Shown here one piece after another: positions 36,179-46,100 of a stretch of 64,000 nucleotides of DNA; the stretch's first letter is position 1, and each line of letters begins with the position of its first letter. Below the pieces are notes generated by a model. That model saw only the letters and a program-made list of their open reading frames with translations, had not been told where the DNA came from and did no database searches. The position numbers were made by a program, and so were the translations under genes. Origin of the DNA: Deltaproteobacteria bacterium (GTDB lineage Bacteria; Myxococcota_C; UBA6777); assembly GCA_002731275.1 (NCBI GenBank), contig PCBK01000052.1, positions 474,724-538,723 on the forward strand. The letters run 5' to 3'.

Positions 36179-37237
36179 ATGAATCGAATGTATATAATGT
36201 GGCGTGGTTGGATCGCGTTGACGATGCTTGTGCTTGTATTTGTCGCTTGTGGACCACCACCAAGACCTGAAACCCCCGGTGGATTGGCCACTGATCAAAA
36301 CCAAAATGTCAACGGCATCATCGTGATGACCTGGAACACAGTGGAAGACAAAGAAGTCATCGGATACCGCTTGTACAGAAGCACCTCCCCCGACAGTGGC
36401 TTCGAAAACGTATACGACACAGGCCCCGTCGAAGAAGGCAAAACAGTCGAAACCAAATACATCGACAAAAACGTCATCGTCGGCGAAAACTACGAGACCA
36501 AATACTACTACAAAGTCACGTCCTACAAAAAAGGATACGGAGACGGTGAATTCAAAGAGCGCAATGAGAGCGAGATGAGCGCTGCGGTCCAAGCCAACAG
36601 TATCAACACCTCTCCCCCCAACTCCACAACAGGTGTCACTGTCAAAGCCAGCAACATCGACACACCACAGATCGAGATCAAATGGAAAGCCGGCATCGAG
36701 CCTGACCTCAAAGGCTACTACGTTTGGCGTTCCGATGTGAACCAACCCATCTCCGTCGCAGACGAGAAAAACCGCGTGTCCCAACTCGTCGAGACCGGAG
36801 CAGGCGAAGCGCCACGCTGGGTTGATAAAGATGTCTCCCCCGGAAAAGAATACTGCTACAACATTCAGGCTGTCGACCGCGGTGGGCTCAAGAGCCAACT
36901 CGTTCCCTCTATCCGCAAGTGTGATCTGCTCCTCGAACGTATCGAGCTTGAAACACCCGCTAACGAGTCGACAACCACTGCAACACCCAAATTCCAGTGG
37001 AAGGAGTTGACCAATGCTGCAGGCTACATCGTCGCGCTGAAAGCCAGCCGTGACTTCGGTGGTGAGATCTGGCGCTCCAGCTACGTCACAGGCACCAGCA
37101 CCACATACAATGGCAAAGCACTCGATACTGGCTCCACGTATTACTGGTACGTTTACTCCTTCACCTCAAAACCCTCCAATCCTGCAGAAGACCTCGGAAA
37201 CTCAGTCTCCGAAATCCGCTCCTTCACCGTCCAATAA
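36179..37237 (+). CDS. lipoprotein with fibronectin type III-like domains
   Basis: A 352-residue lipoprotein: signal sequence, lipobox VFVAC (Cys about residue 24), a short Pro-rich linker, then three beta-sandwich domains. The first two are fibronectin-III-like (IGYRLYRSTSPDSGFE and LKGYYVWRSD, with YYYKVTSY and YCYNIQAVD near their ends); the third has FQWKELTNAAGYIVAL and YYWYVYSF, which also fits the fold. There is no enzyme motif; a binding or scaffold role at the outer membrane is likely. AAGGAG lies eight bases before the start. A C/T-rich tract follows the stop. Confidence 0.85.
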   Translation: MNRMYIMWRGWIALTMLVLVFVACGPPPRPETPGGLATDQNQNVNGIIVMTWNTVEDKEVIGYRLYRSTSPDSGFENVYDTGPVEEGKTVETKYIDKNVIVGENYETKYYYKVTSYKKGYGDGEFKERNESEMSAAVQANSINTSPPNSTTGVTVKASNIDTPQIEIKWKAGIEPDLKGYYVWRSDVNQPISVADEKNRVSQLVETGAGEAPRWVDKDVSPGKEYCYNIQAVDRGGLKSQLVPSIRKCDLLLERIELETPANESTTTATPKFQWKELTNAAGYIVALKASRDFGGEIWRSSYVTGTSTTYNGKALDTGSTYYWYVYSFTSKPSNPAEDLGNSVSEIRSFTVQ

Positions 37238-37530
37238 GCCCTCTCTTCCCTCCCCAAATATCCATTCTCCACCATTCAGCTTCCGAAAACATCCCATTAA
37301 AACACCAAGCCGATAACAAATGTCCCCTTTGTATATGTGATGGACATCATCGACTGTTGACATAGACAACAGCTTGGGTCTTCCGCAATGCACACAATGT
37401 CTTGTCCCTGTATCGCTAGATTGTGGTCACATCCCAAATCAGTCCCCAAGACAACGACCACAACAAGACAACCAATGGTTACGCGCTCCAAACACTAACC
37501 AACACTACAAGCTCTTTGTGTCTATTGACA
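37238..37530. other. intergenic region after the lipoprotein gene
   Basis: The region starts with a C/T-rich stretch and contains no supported gene. Together with the terminator and the 121-base tail that follows it makes a 450-base gap between convergent genes. Confidence 0.45.
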
Positions 37531-37566
37531 CAAAAAAACCCCCCCTGGTCTGCGTTCAGGGGGGGT
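37531..37566 (-). terminator. strong intrinsic terminator for the 37688-38353 gene
   Basis: On the minus strand a perfect 10-base GC-rich stem (ACCCCCCCTG / CAGGGGGGGT) with a 9-base loop is followed by TTTTTTT. It lies about 120 bases beyond the stop of the polyampholyte lipoprotein gene. Confidence 0.85.
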
Positions 37567-37687
37567 CACCTCATGGAAAACAAAAAAGACCTATCGTCGT
37601 GATGTTCCGAAGAGACAAATCAGTCGGAATAGGAGGCACTTAAAGTCACTTTTCCTCGGAAGGATGGAGAGAGTGACTCAAAGATCT

Positions 37688-38353
37688 TTAGATTTCATCG
37701 ACAGGTGGAAGTTCTTCACCTTCGTCATCTTTGTCACCTTTTGCAGGCGCTTTCTTGTCACTACCGTCGCCCTTTTTACAATCTTTCTTGGGCGCTTTCT
37801 TGTCACGATCATCGCCTTTCTTGGGCGCCTTCTTGTCACGATCATCGCCTTTCTTAGGCGCTTTCTTGTCATCGCCTTTTTTCTCACCCTTTTTGCAATC
37901 TTTCTTTTTCTTGGGTGCTTTCTTTGCGAGTTTACAACGACAAGCTTTTTTGGATTTCTTTGGCTCTTTTTTCTCGCCTTTTTTGCAATCTTTTTTGGAC
38001 GCTTTCTTGTCATCGCCTTTTTTAGGCGCTTTCTTGTCATCATCATCGCCTTTTTTAGGCGCTTTCCCTTCGTCATCATCGGAGGCTTTCTCGGCCTTCA
38101 TCGGACGTTTTGCGTCGTCATCATCGCCTTTTGCAGGCGCTTTCTTTTCGTCCTTTTCGTCGGACTTTTCTTCGTCTCCACAGGTACAGCCATCATCTTC
38201 GGACTTTGTTTTTGCGTCGTCAGAGTCTTCAGTTGCGGTTGCAGCGTTCGTCCCCATTGCGTCTTCGAGCTGTGAGTAGTCAACAGCACAACCTGTCATA
38301 AGAAAGAGTGCGCTCAGGATAGAGATGACAAAAGCAAGTTGTTTTGATTTCAT
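37688..38353 (-). CDS. Lys/Asp-rich polyampholyte lipoprotein
   Basis: A 221-residue lipoprotein with the lipobox FLMTGC (Cys about residue 22). After it comes a short acidic segment with a CTC pair, then about 160 residues built from imperfect repeats of the type KKAPKKGDDDDK, with DCKKGEKK inserts and a CRCK pair. Charge alternates strongly between Lys and Asp, so this part should be unfolded. Such tails could bind nucleic acid, polysaccharide or metal; no function is known to me. The start ATG 38353 has GGAG nine bases upstream; the earlier codon at 38401 lies in the promoter region. The repeat DNA is almost free of synonymous drift in places, which suggests recent expansion. Confidence 0.75.
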   Translation of the reverse strand: MKSKQLAFVISILSALFLMTGCAVDYSQLEDAMGTNAATATEDSDDAKTKSEDDGCTCGDEEKSDEKDEKKAPAKGDDDDAKRPMKAEKASDDDEGKAPKKGDDDDKKAPKKGDDKKASKKDCKKGEKKEPKKSKKACRCKLAKKAPKKKKDCKKGEKKGDDKKAPKKGDDRDKKAPKKGDDRDKKAPKKDCKKGDGSDKKAPAKGDKDDEGEELPPVDEI

Positions 38354-38604
38354 GTCCGATATCTCCAAATGTAAAAGGACAAACAACACACATTCAAACA
38401 ATGAATGCTTCCGGATACGTTTGCCAAGTAAGTGCCCCCCCTATTTCACTTGTTTCAATCTTTTTTTGAAAAAGTCACAACGACATGAAATAAAAGGACA
38501 AAAAAATCAACACAAAGGAAAAAATGGGAAAGAAAGGGGAGCAAAAAGAAGAGAAGGTGTACCAGAGGAAAGCTCAGAAGATGACACAGAGAACCCCGTC
38601 ACAC

Positions 38605-41600
38605 TCAGGGAGGACAGACCGGGACAAAGCGGACGCTGCGATTCCCTTCGTCTGCGACGTACATGTTGCCATTTGCATCAACAGCGATACCTTTCGGGTT
38701 GTCAAAACGCGCTTGAGAGTACGTCCCATCTGTGGAGTCTGAGCTTCCCATCTCCCCAACGAGCGTCGTCGTATTGGCCGTGGTATCCACAACACGTAAA
38801 GCGTCATTGCCCTCCCCAAGAAAGAACAAACGTCCCATCGGTCCAAACGCCAGATCCCACACATAGTACAGACGAGCTGCCGTCCCAATCCCATCGACCT
38901 TTCCCGAAGTTCCTGAGGTGCTTCCAATCAAGGTCGTCACATTCCCAGAAGTATCGATCTTGCGGATACGATTGCCGTTGAACTCGACGACAAACAAGTT
39001 CCCTATCGTATCAAATGTCAGGCTGATAGGACGCACAAACCGAGCTTGCGCGAGCGTCCCATCTTTATATGCCCGGTTTGCGCCTGTGTACGTCGTGACA
39101 TTCGCTGAGGGATCGATCTTCCGAATACGATTGTTGTCGGTATCTGCGACAAAGAGCGCGTCTTTTTTGTCGATCGCGAGTCCATACGGCGAATCAAATT
39201 GGGCTGATGTTCCAACGCCATCTCTTTTCCCAAGCGAGCGATAGCTCCCCGCAAACGTACTGACCTTTCCGTTTGTGTCGAGCTTACGAACCAATTCATT
39301 TGAGAGATCGGCGATAAACATATTCCCCTTGCTGTCCCAGACCACATCGACGGGTTCGTCAAATTGCGCCGAGAGTGCATCGCCATCACGTCCGCCACTC
39401 TCACCAGAACCAGCAACAACGCTCATGTAGCCATTTTGATCGACCTTTGCGATGACATGCTCTCTCACATCAAGAACATACAATGTACCGGTCGGATCGA
39501 GACGGACACGTCGCGGTGAATACATTCGCGCACACATACGCTTTCCATCATCATCCCCGGCTGTTGTGCGACCTGCGTAAGTGCGGATCTCTGTGCTCGT
39601 GAGCCTACGAATAAGATGATTCCCAGCATCCGCAAGCATCAACGCTCCGTCCGGTGCAAACGCCATCCCTCGGGGATCAATGACACGACCAAAAAACAAC
39701 GTCGAGTTGGTAGCTCCTCTGGAGTAGCGCGCTCCTGTATGCGTTGAAACAACACCTGTGGACGTGAGCTTTCTCACCACATGCGTATTCTCTTCGGACA
39801 CATATAACTCATCACCAGCCCCCACAGCCATGTACATAGGTCGGTCAAACTGTGCGGCGTTGCCGGGACCATCCTTGTAGCCAGAGGTTGTTCCTGCGAA
39901 GGTCGTGACGTTCCCCTGCGCGTCGATCTTGCGGATCTGATGATTGTCTCGGTCGGAGACAAACAACTCCCCTTTACTGTTGATCACCACATCCTGCGGA
40001 GAGTTGAATTCCGCAAGCGCGGCTTGGCCGTCTTTCTTTCCGGATTTGGTGCCCGCAAAGGTGCTGACATTCCCCTGTACATCGATCGCACGGATACGAT
40101 GGTTCCCCCGATCTGCCACGTAAAGAACGTGCTTGACCTTATCGTATACGAGGCCTGTAGGTGCGTTGAATCGTGCTGCAGTCCCTTTCCCATCCTTGTA
40201 CCCACTTGAGCTACCAGCGAATGTTGTGACGTTTCCCTGTGGATCGATCTTGCGGATACGATGATTGCTCTGATCTGCGACATAAAGATTGTCTTTGTCG
40301 TCGATCGCGAGTCCTGCAGGAGCGTTGAATCTTGCGGCTTTCCCCTGTCCGTTCCCTCTTCCTGAAGAGCCGGCTTTCCCCACAAAGGTCGTGACATTTC
40401 CAGCGAGATCGATCTTACGAATCACATGCTCTTGAAAGTCAGAGACAAACAATTCTCCCTTCGCATTGAAAGCCAACCCAAAGGGTTGCTCGAACAGTGC
40501 AGGCTTACAGCTCCCGACAAACCCCTCGGAGAAGCCCTGGTAGGCTCCAGGGATCAACACAGAGGTCTTGGGCTGCGCGCAGGTCAATGTACCACTCTCA
40601 CAGACGTTGTACCCTTTTGTACACCGGGGTGTTCCAGCCAGAACAGGTGTACACGTCGTCGAACCGTTGACTTCAATGTAGCCTTCATCGACCTGACCAT
40701 CACAGTCATCATCCTTGCTGTTACATTGTTCTTTTGTGGGAAGCACTTCTCCAACACAGGAGCCCCACTTGCCAGCGCTGTCGCATGTCTGTGTCCCAGC
40801 CTGACACGCTCCAACCCCGAGTGTCCCAGCTGGACCGGCATAACAGTTTCTCGTGTTTCCTGGTTTGCATGTACATTGTGCTTCATCGACAGTTCCGTCA
40901 CAATCGTTATCGACCCCATCACCACAAAGCTCAGCGCTCGCTGTATACGAAGACGTACACTCCTCTTTCCCTTGCGTACAGGTATATGTTCCGGCGGCAC
41001 AGGGACCGGATGTTCCACTGACGACACATGTCATCCCCATCTTTGCGAAGGTCTCGTCGGTCTGACCATCACAATCATCATCCTGACCGTTACACGTCTC
41101 GCTCTGGGGTTGGTATGAGGTTGTGCATTCGAGTTGGGCGGCCTGACAGTTTGTGTACGTGCCCTCTGCGCAGCGCCCTTGCTGGCCCTGTATGGAACAA
41201 GACTTCCCGATGGATTCGACGTTATTATCGACTTTTCCATCACAGTCATTGTCTTTTCCATCACAGATCTCTTTACTCGACGAGGCGGCCTGGCAAGTGA
41301 GCGTCCCCGAGGCACATGTGTATGTCCCCTTTGCGCACTCTCCTTGTTGGCCATTGGCTGTACAAGATTGTCCATTTTCGGGATACGCTTCATCAATTTG
41401 GCCGTCGCAGTTGTCGTCTTTTCCGTTGCACAGCTCCGTTGTAGGGACAATCTCACCAGTACAATCTCCCCAAGAGCTGTCGGCTTTGCAGAGCTGCTCT
41501 CCTTTTTTGCAGAGTCCTTTTCGGTCGGTCCCAACAGGGCCAGTGTAGCAGTCTTGCTTATCGCCCGGTGTGCACTTACAGGGAGGTCCATCGGCGAGCC

Positions 41601-42078
41601 CATCACAATCCTCGTCGATCCCATTCCCGCAGATCTCGGCGACTTTTTGGTGAGCGGAGACACATTTTGAGACCCCCTGCTGACAAAGGAGCGTCCCTTG
41701 GGCACAAGGTCCTTTTTCTCCAGAGACGACACACTCCGTGCCTTTGTTGGGGTAGTCCTCGTCAATTTGGCCGTCACAGTCGTCATCTTTCCCATTACAA
41801 ATTTCGGCGGACGGCGTGCAATCTGGCAGCTTGGACTCAGGTAATGTCTCGCTGGGTTCGCGCTCGCGAATGGCCTCCCCTCCGTCAAGAGTAGACTGTC
41901 CGCGACCTTCGAGAATGGAGCGATCCACACAGACCCCAATCCAGCACGTGAGCTGGCTCTGACAGTCAGCGTTGGTTTGACAAAAGTCGACCCCATCAGC
42001 CGAGGGCTTTGGGGCACATCCAAGGGCAACAAAGCACCCAACCAGCAACATACACCCAAACAGTCGTCTCAAACTCAT
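38605..42078 (-). CDS. MopE-motif lipoprotein with twelve NHL repeats
   Basis: A 1,157-residue lipoprotein (lipobox FVALGC, Cys about residue 21). The first half contains a CxxxxDC-type knot, then seven MopE-type motifs (for example CNGKDDDCDGQIDE) separated by Cys-rich partner modules (CYTGPVGT, GxQTCDSAGKWGSC). The second half has twelve NHL repeats of about 45 residues (core LYVADxxNHRIRKID, VTTFAG), enough for two six-bladed propellers. NHL propellers bind proteins or other ligands; the Cys/Asp part may bind metal. It starts at ATG 42078 with GGAG eight bases upstream, where the signal peptide begins; ATG 42111 is a possible alternative. An alpha/beta hydrolase gene ends 48 bases upstream and may be co-transcribed. 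Confidence 0.87.
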   Translation of the reverse strand: MSLRRLFGCMLLVGCFVALGCAPKPSADGVDFCQTNADCQSQLTCWIGVCVDRSILEGRGQSTLDGGEAIREREPSETLPESKLPDCTPSAEICNGKDDDCDGQIDEDYPNKGTECVVSGEKGPCAQGTLLCQQGVSKCVSAHQKVAEICGNGIDEDCDGLADGPPCKCTPGDKQDCYTGPVGTDRKGLCKKGEQLCKADSSWGDCTGEIVPTTELCNGKDDNCDGQIDEAYPENGQSCTANGQQGECAKGTYTCASGTLTCQAASSSKEICDGKDNDCDGKVDNNVESIGKSCSIQGQQGRCAEGTYTNCQAAQLECTTSYQPQSETCNGQDDDCDGQTDETFAKMGMTCVVSGTSGPCAAGTYTCTQGKEECTSSYTASAELCGDGVDNDCDGTVDEAQCTCKPGNTRNCYAGPAGTLGVGACQAGTQTCDSAGKWGSCVGEVLPTKEQCNSKDDDCDGQVDEGYIEVNGSTTCTPVLAGTPRCTKGYNVCESGTLTCAQPKTSVLIPGAYQGFSEGFVGSCKPALFEQPFGLAFNAKGELFVSDFQEHVIRKIDLAGNVTTFVGKAGSSGRGNGQGKAARFNAPAGLAIDDKDNLYVADQSNHRIRKIDPQGNVTTFAGSSSGYKDGKGTAARFNAPTGLVYDKVKHVLYVADRGNHRIRAIDVQGNVSTFAGTKSGKKDGQAALAEFNSPQDVVINSKGELFVSDRDNHQIRKIDAQGNVTTFAGTTSGYKDGPGNAAQFDRPMYMAVGAGDELYVSEENTHVVRKLTSTGVVSTHTGARYSRGATNSTLFFGRVIDPRGMAFAPDGALMLADAGNHLIRRLTSTEIRTYAGRTTAGDDDGKRMCARMYSPRRVRLDPTGTLYVLDVREHVIAKVDQNGYMSVVAGSGESGGRDGDALSAQFDEPVDVVWDSKGNMFIADLSNELVRKLDTNGKVSTFAGSYRSLGKRDGVGTSAQFDSPYGLAIDKKDALFVADTDNNRIRKIDPSANVTTYTGANRAYKDGTLAQARFVRPISLTFDTIGNLFVVEFNGNRIRKIDTSGNVTTLIGSTSGTSGKVDGIGTAARLYYVWDLAFGPMGRLFFLGEGNDALRVVDTTANTTTLVGEMGSSDSTDGTYSQARFDNPKGIAVDANGNMYVADEGNRSVRFVPVCPP

Positions 42079-42126
42079 ACCCTTTCTCCCATCACACAAC
42101 CGCACATCCATTCTTTTTCCATATCT

Positions 42127-42873
42127 TTACAACCGACCAAGAAACCCTCGAAGTTGCTCCATATACTCGGGACCATTGAGGAACATGATCGTATTGTGGT
42201 CCCCTCTCGGGAAGAGGTGAAGTGTCTTATCAGCACAGCCAGCCCACGCGATGTTGCGCTCTGCGTGGTCTTTATCGACGATGTGGTCGTGCTCTGTGTG
42301 CAAGATCAACAACGGCGCGCGGAGACGTTCGAGCTTCTTCTGGTGGTCGAGATACTCCGCAGCCTCTTCGGCCATTTGCGCCTCAGAGACACCCAGTTCA
42401 TCAGGATCGACGCGAAAAATGATGCGCGAGAGGGGATCGGCGATCCCGCTCTCTATCACCAACCCTGCGATATCCGGATATCGATCGGCAAACTCAAGCG
42501 CATAGATCGACCCGACAGAGCGACCAAAGATCACCAACTGTTCCTGTGGCAGTCCAATCGCGTCGAAGATCGCAGAGGTGTCATCGAGCATCTTGACCAA
42601 CGAAGGTGCACCCGTCGAGCCCCCATATCCTCTGTACTCAGCCAAAAAGACATTCACACCGAGCTGTAACAGCGCCTCCTGGAAGTCAGAGAGATAATCG
42701 GAGACGATCTCACCGTTACCATGGAAGTGTACAAGTGTCTTCGCCTGTGGATCACGGACGATATATGAACAGGCGAGTTGCGCTTCACCACAGTCGACCC
42801 AAAATGGTTCAGCAGGGGCACCTTCACGTGGAAAAAAGTATCGCCTCGATATTAACGGATGATCAAGCACCAT
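42127..42873 (-). CDS. alpha/beta hydrolase
   Basis: A 248-residue cytosolic protein with the alpha/beta-hydrolase fold. The oxyanion-hole segment VHFHGNGE (about residue 48) is followed by EYRGYGGS, the nucleophile elbow GRSVGS (Ser about residue 117), the acid in HTEHDHIVD and the catalytic His in PRGDHN. It resembles the small serine-hydrolase group that includes Bem46/ABHD13-like proteins, usually esterases or thioesterases, but the substrate is unknown. ATG 42873 is preferred for AAAGGA eight bases upstream; in-frame ATGs at 42891 and 42900 have weaker sites. It is divergent from the third MopE protein gene. Confidence 0.85.
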   Translation of the reverse strand: MVLDHPLISRRYFFPREGAPAEPFWVDCGEAQLACSYIVRDPQAKTLVHFHGNGEIVSDYLSDFQEALLQLGVNVFLAEYRGYGGSTGAPSLVKMLDDTSAIFDAIGLPQEQLVIFGRSVGSIYALEFADRYPDIAGLVIESGIADPLSRIIFRVDPDELGVSEAQMAEEAAEYLDHQKKLERLRAPLLILHTEHDHIVDKDHAERNIAWAGCADKTLHLFPRGDHNTIMFLNGPEYMEQLRGFLGRL

Positions 42874-42944
42874 TACACATATCCTTTCCATGCAAGTCAC
42901 TCAGAGACCTGACCTTCGTACCTCATGATAAAATGACAGACCGT

Positions 42945-42974
42945 ATCATAGCAAACTTACTCACGAATGACCAA
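42945..42974 (-). promoter_or_regulatory. candidate promoter of the hydrolase-MopE/NHL unit
   Basis: On the minus strand TTGGTC (42969-42974), an 18-base spacer and TATGAT (42945-42950). The -10 is good and the -35 is weak. Confidence 0.35.
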
Positions 42975-42995
42975 CGAACATAGTGTGTATGTGTG

Positions 42996-43025
42996 TTGCC
43001 CTAATGAGTGGAAAAAGTGTATACT
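42996..43025 (+). promoter_or_regulatory. candidate promoter of the third MopE protein gene
   Basis: TTGCCC (42996-43001), an 18-base spacer and TATACT (43020-43025), about 95 bases before the start codon. Confidence 0.45.
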
Positions 43026-43120
43026 CAAAAAGACATATCCGACACTTTCCCTCCCCACAACATCCACAGGGTGCGAGCAACCACCCAGACGGATGTCCAA
43101 GACGCAAAAGGATCGGCCAG

Positions 43121-46100
43121 ATGCCCCAACAACATCATCTCTCATGGCGTTCAGATCTTGGCACAACAAACCACACGCGACTGTCGACATACACAAGCTC
43201 ATTCATCTTCGGATGCTGCGCGTTTGTAAGCGTGTTGTTCTTCCACTGTGGACAGGACACCTCCGTTACATGCAAAGAGGACAAAGATTGCGGAAGTTGG
43301 TTCTGCGAGAGCGGAAAGTGCGTCAAATCACGTCAGGATGGTCACACTTCAAAAGACGGCAGCGCCACGAAAGAGGCGAATCAAAAAGAGACAGAGAACC
43401 CAGACACACCGACAACACAAGATACATCTCAAGTCGACAACCTCCCTCCCGAAGGCCTCTCGGAAGTCGCTTCAGAGCACCTCACAGAGCGCCCTCCCGA
43501 ACCTCCTCCAGTCACGGAAGATCCGCCCCAAGACGCAGCGCCCCCAATCTGTCTCAATGGACAGGTGCGCAATTGTTACACAGGTCCAGAAGGGACGCAG
43601 ACACGCGCTCCTTGTAAAGCCGGAACACAGCGCTGTATCAACCAGACATGGGAATCAACCTGTCAAGGACAGGTCCTTCCGCCTGCAGAGGTCTGCAACG
43701 GAAAAGACGACAATTGCAACGGGGCCATCGACGAAGAATGGCCCGAGAAGGTATGCACCAAAGGTCGCGCGCTCGGACCATGTAGACAAGGGAAACCGAC
43801 CTGTAAACAGGGACTTCTCTATTGTGAACCTGTCTATACGGCGAAGGCTGAGATCTGCAACAACGGCTTTGATGATGACTGCGATGGGATCGTTGATGGA
43901 CCACCTTGCTCGTGTCCTGCAGGAAGTTCACGGACTTGCTACACAGGCGCCACCGGCTGCACCAACAAGGCAGGCGCTTACAATTGCAACAGTCCTTGTA
44001 AAACGGGGACACAGACTTGTGACAGCAACGGAAAAGCAGGCGCCTGCAAAGGAGAGGTCCTCCCGAGCGCAGAGAGCTGTAACGGAAAAGATGATGATTG
44101 TAACGGGAACATCGATGATAACATCCCCAATCTAGGACAGGCTTGCGCTGTCCCCAACGCACAAGGAGAGTGTGCAAAAGGAAAACAAGCCTGTGTACAA
44201 GGACGCGCACGCTGCGAGGGAAGCAGTCCCACAAAAGAGATCTGCAAAGACCAAAAAGATAACGACTGTGACGGTCAAATCGACGAAGACTGCCAAACCG
44301 GTTGTCCCAACGGTCAGAGTCGCCCTTGCTACATCGCAACAGCTGGCTGCAGCGCCAAAGGTGCTTCTTTTGTCTGCACGGGCGAGTGTCGCGCAGGAAC
44401 ACAGCAATGCAAGAACGGCGTATGGCAGACATGCCAGGGCGCGGTCGCACCGAAAACAGAAGTTTGTCAGAATGGAAAAGACGATGACTGTGATGGCCAA
44501 ATCGATGAGAGTCCCCCCTGCACAACGGGCTGCACTCCAGGCCAAACCAAAGCCTGCTACACAGGCGCTGCCGGCACATCTGGCGTGGGCTTATGCCAAG
44601 GAGGTGTACAAACCTGCGCGAGCAACAGACAATGGGGCGCCTGCACTGGGGATGTCACCCCTTCGAAAGAGGTCTGTGACAAACAAGACAACGACTGTGA
44701 CGGCCAAATCGACGAAGGTAATGTCTGCGCTGTCTGTACCCCCAAAGCGATCCGAAATTGCTACGATGGCCCTGTAGGCACAAGAGGACATGGGATCTGT
44801 AAGGCAGGCGTCCAGACCTGTCTCTCAACAGGGCAATGGGGGACGTGCACAGGACAGGTCCTTCCTGGCCAGGAGATCTGCGACGGCAAAGACAATGACT
44901 GTGATCGCACAACCGACGAGACCTGTACAGGATGTAACCCTGGCACCATTCGAAATTGCTACGATGGCCCTGTAGGCACAAGAGGACACGGGATCTGCAA
45001 GGCAGGTATTCAAACTTGCCTGAGCGATCGCACGTGGTCAAAGTCCTGCCAGGGACAGGTCCTTCCTCAAACGGAGATCTGTGACAAACTCGACAATGAC
45101 TGCGATCGCACAACTGATGAAGGCGGTGTTTGTAGTGTTTGCCAGATCGGCGCGACGAGGATTTGTTACACAGGACCCACAGGGACACAAACACAAGGCA
45201 TTTGCAAGACAGGTGTAGAGACTTGTGTCGACGGGCAGTCTTGGGGTCCATGCCAGGGTCAACGGCTCCCAGGCCAAGAAGATTGCAACGGACAGGATGA
45301 TGACTGTGATGGGAGCATTGATGAGTCATTTCCTTTGCAAGGAAACGCCTGCACACTCACCAGCGGCGTGGGGGTTTGCAAACAAGGCACCACACAATGC
45401 GTCAATGGCACAATACGTTGTCAACCCAATCGCCCCGCAGCGTTTGACCGATGCGGCGACACACTTGACAATGATTGTGACGGAACTGTCGATGAATCAT
45501 GTGGTCCGGCTTATCACTTTGGTGTCCTCCGCTCCGATGGCCTCATTCGCTTTCAGCGTGGGTTAACACCTCCCAAAACACCACAGGGCGTCTCCGTCAA
45601 CCCAAGGACTGGGACAGGTGTGTACCGTTTCTTCTTGAAGGGCGTACACGCATACCAATACGGCCTCCCCATCGCGATCCCACTGAGCAACCAGGCACGG
45701 ATCATCACCTGGAGTCGGGGTGGCTTGCCCTCACTGAACTACGAGATGCTCGCGTTCCGCACCCGCGATCTCAACGGACAGCTCGTCGACACCAACTTCG
45801 CTGCGGTCGCCGCACAAGGTGGGATCTACTCCCGGATCGCGGCCGGTGGCTTGGTCGTCCATCCCTACCCCAACGCAAACGCGTTCAAAGTGCAATACGT
45901 CACAACAGGGCGTGTCCGTATCACCACCAGCCAATATATCTCCGCGACCCAAACCCCCGTCCTGCTGAGTGTCTTTGGTGAATCCTCCTATGGATATGCG
46001 ACGTACGGCACTGTCGGCACCAACACCTTTGAAGTGCAGTTGCGCGATGAGAAAGGCAATCTTGCCGACCTGACCTTTGGTTTTTGGATACCCGATCCAA

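Noticed and set aside
37374-37643. 89-residue ORF across the terminator
   Set aside because: It spans the intrinsic terminator and has no homology-like features.
40426-41118. 230-residue ORF antisense to the second MopE gene
   Set aside because: It reflects the repeat structure of the real gene.
44753-45148. Repeated segment considered as a mobile element
   Set aside because: It is an in-frame domain duplication without terminal inverted repeats or transposase.
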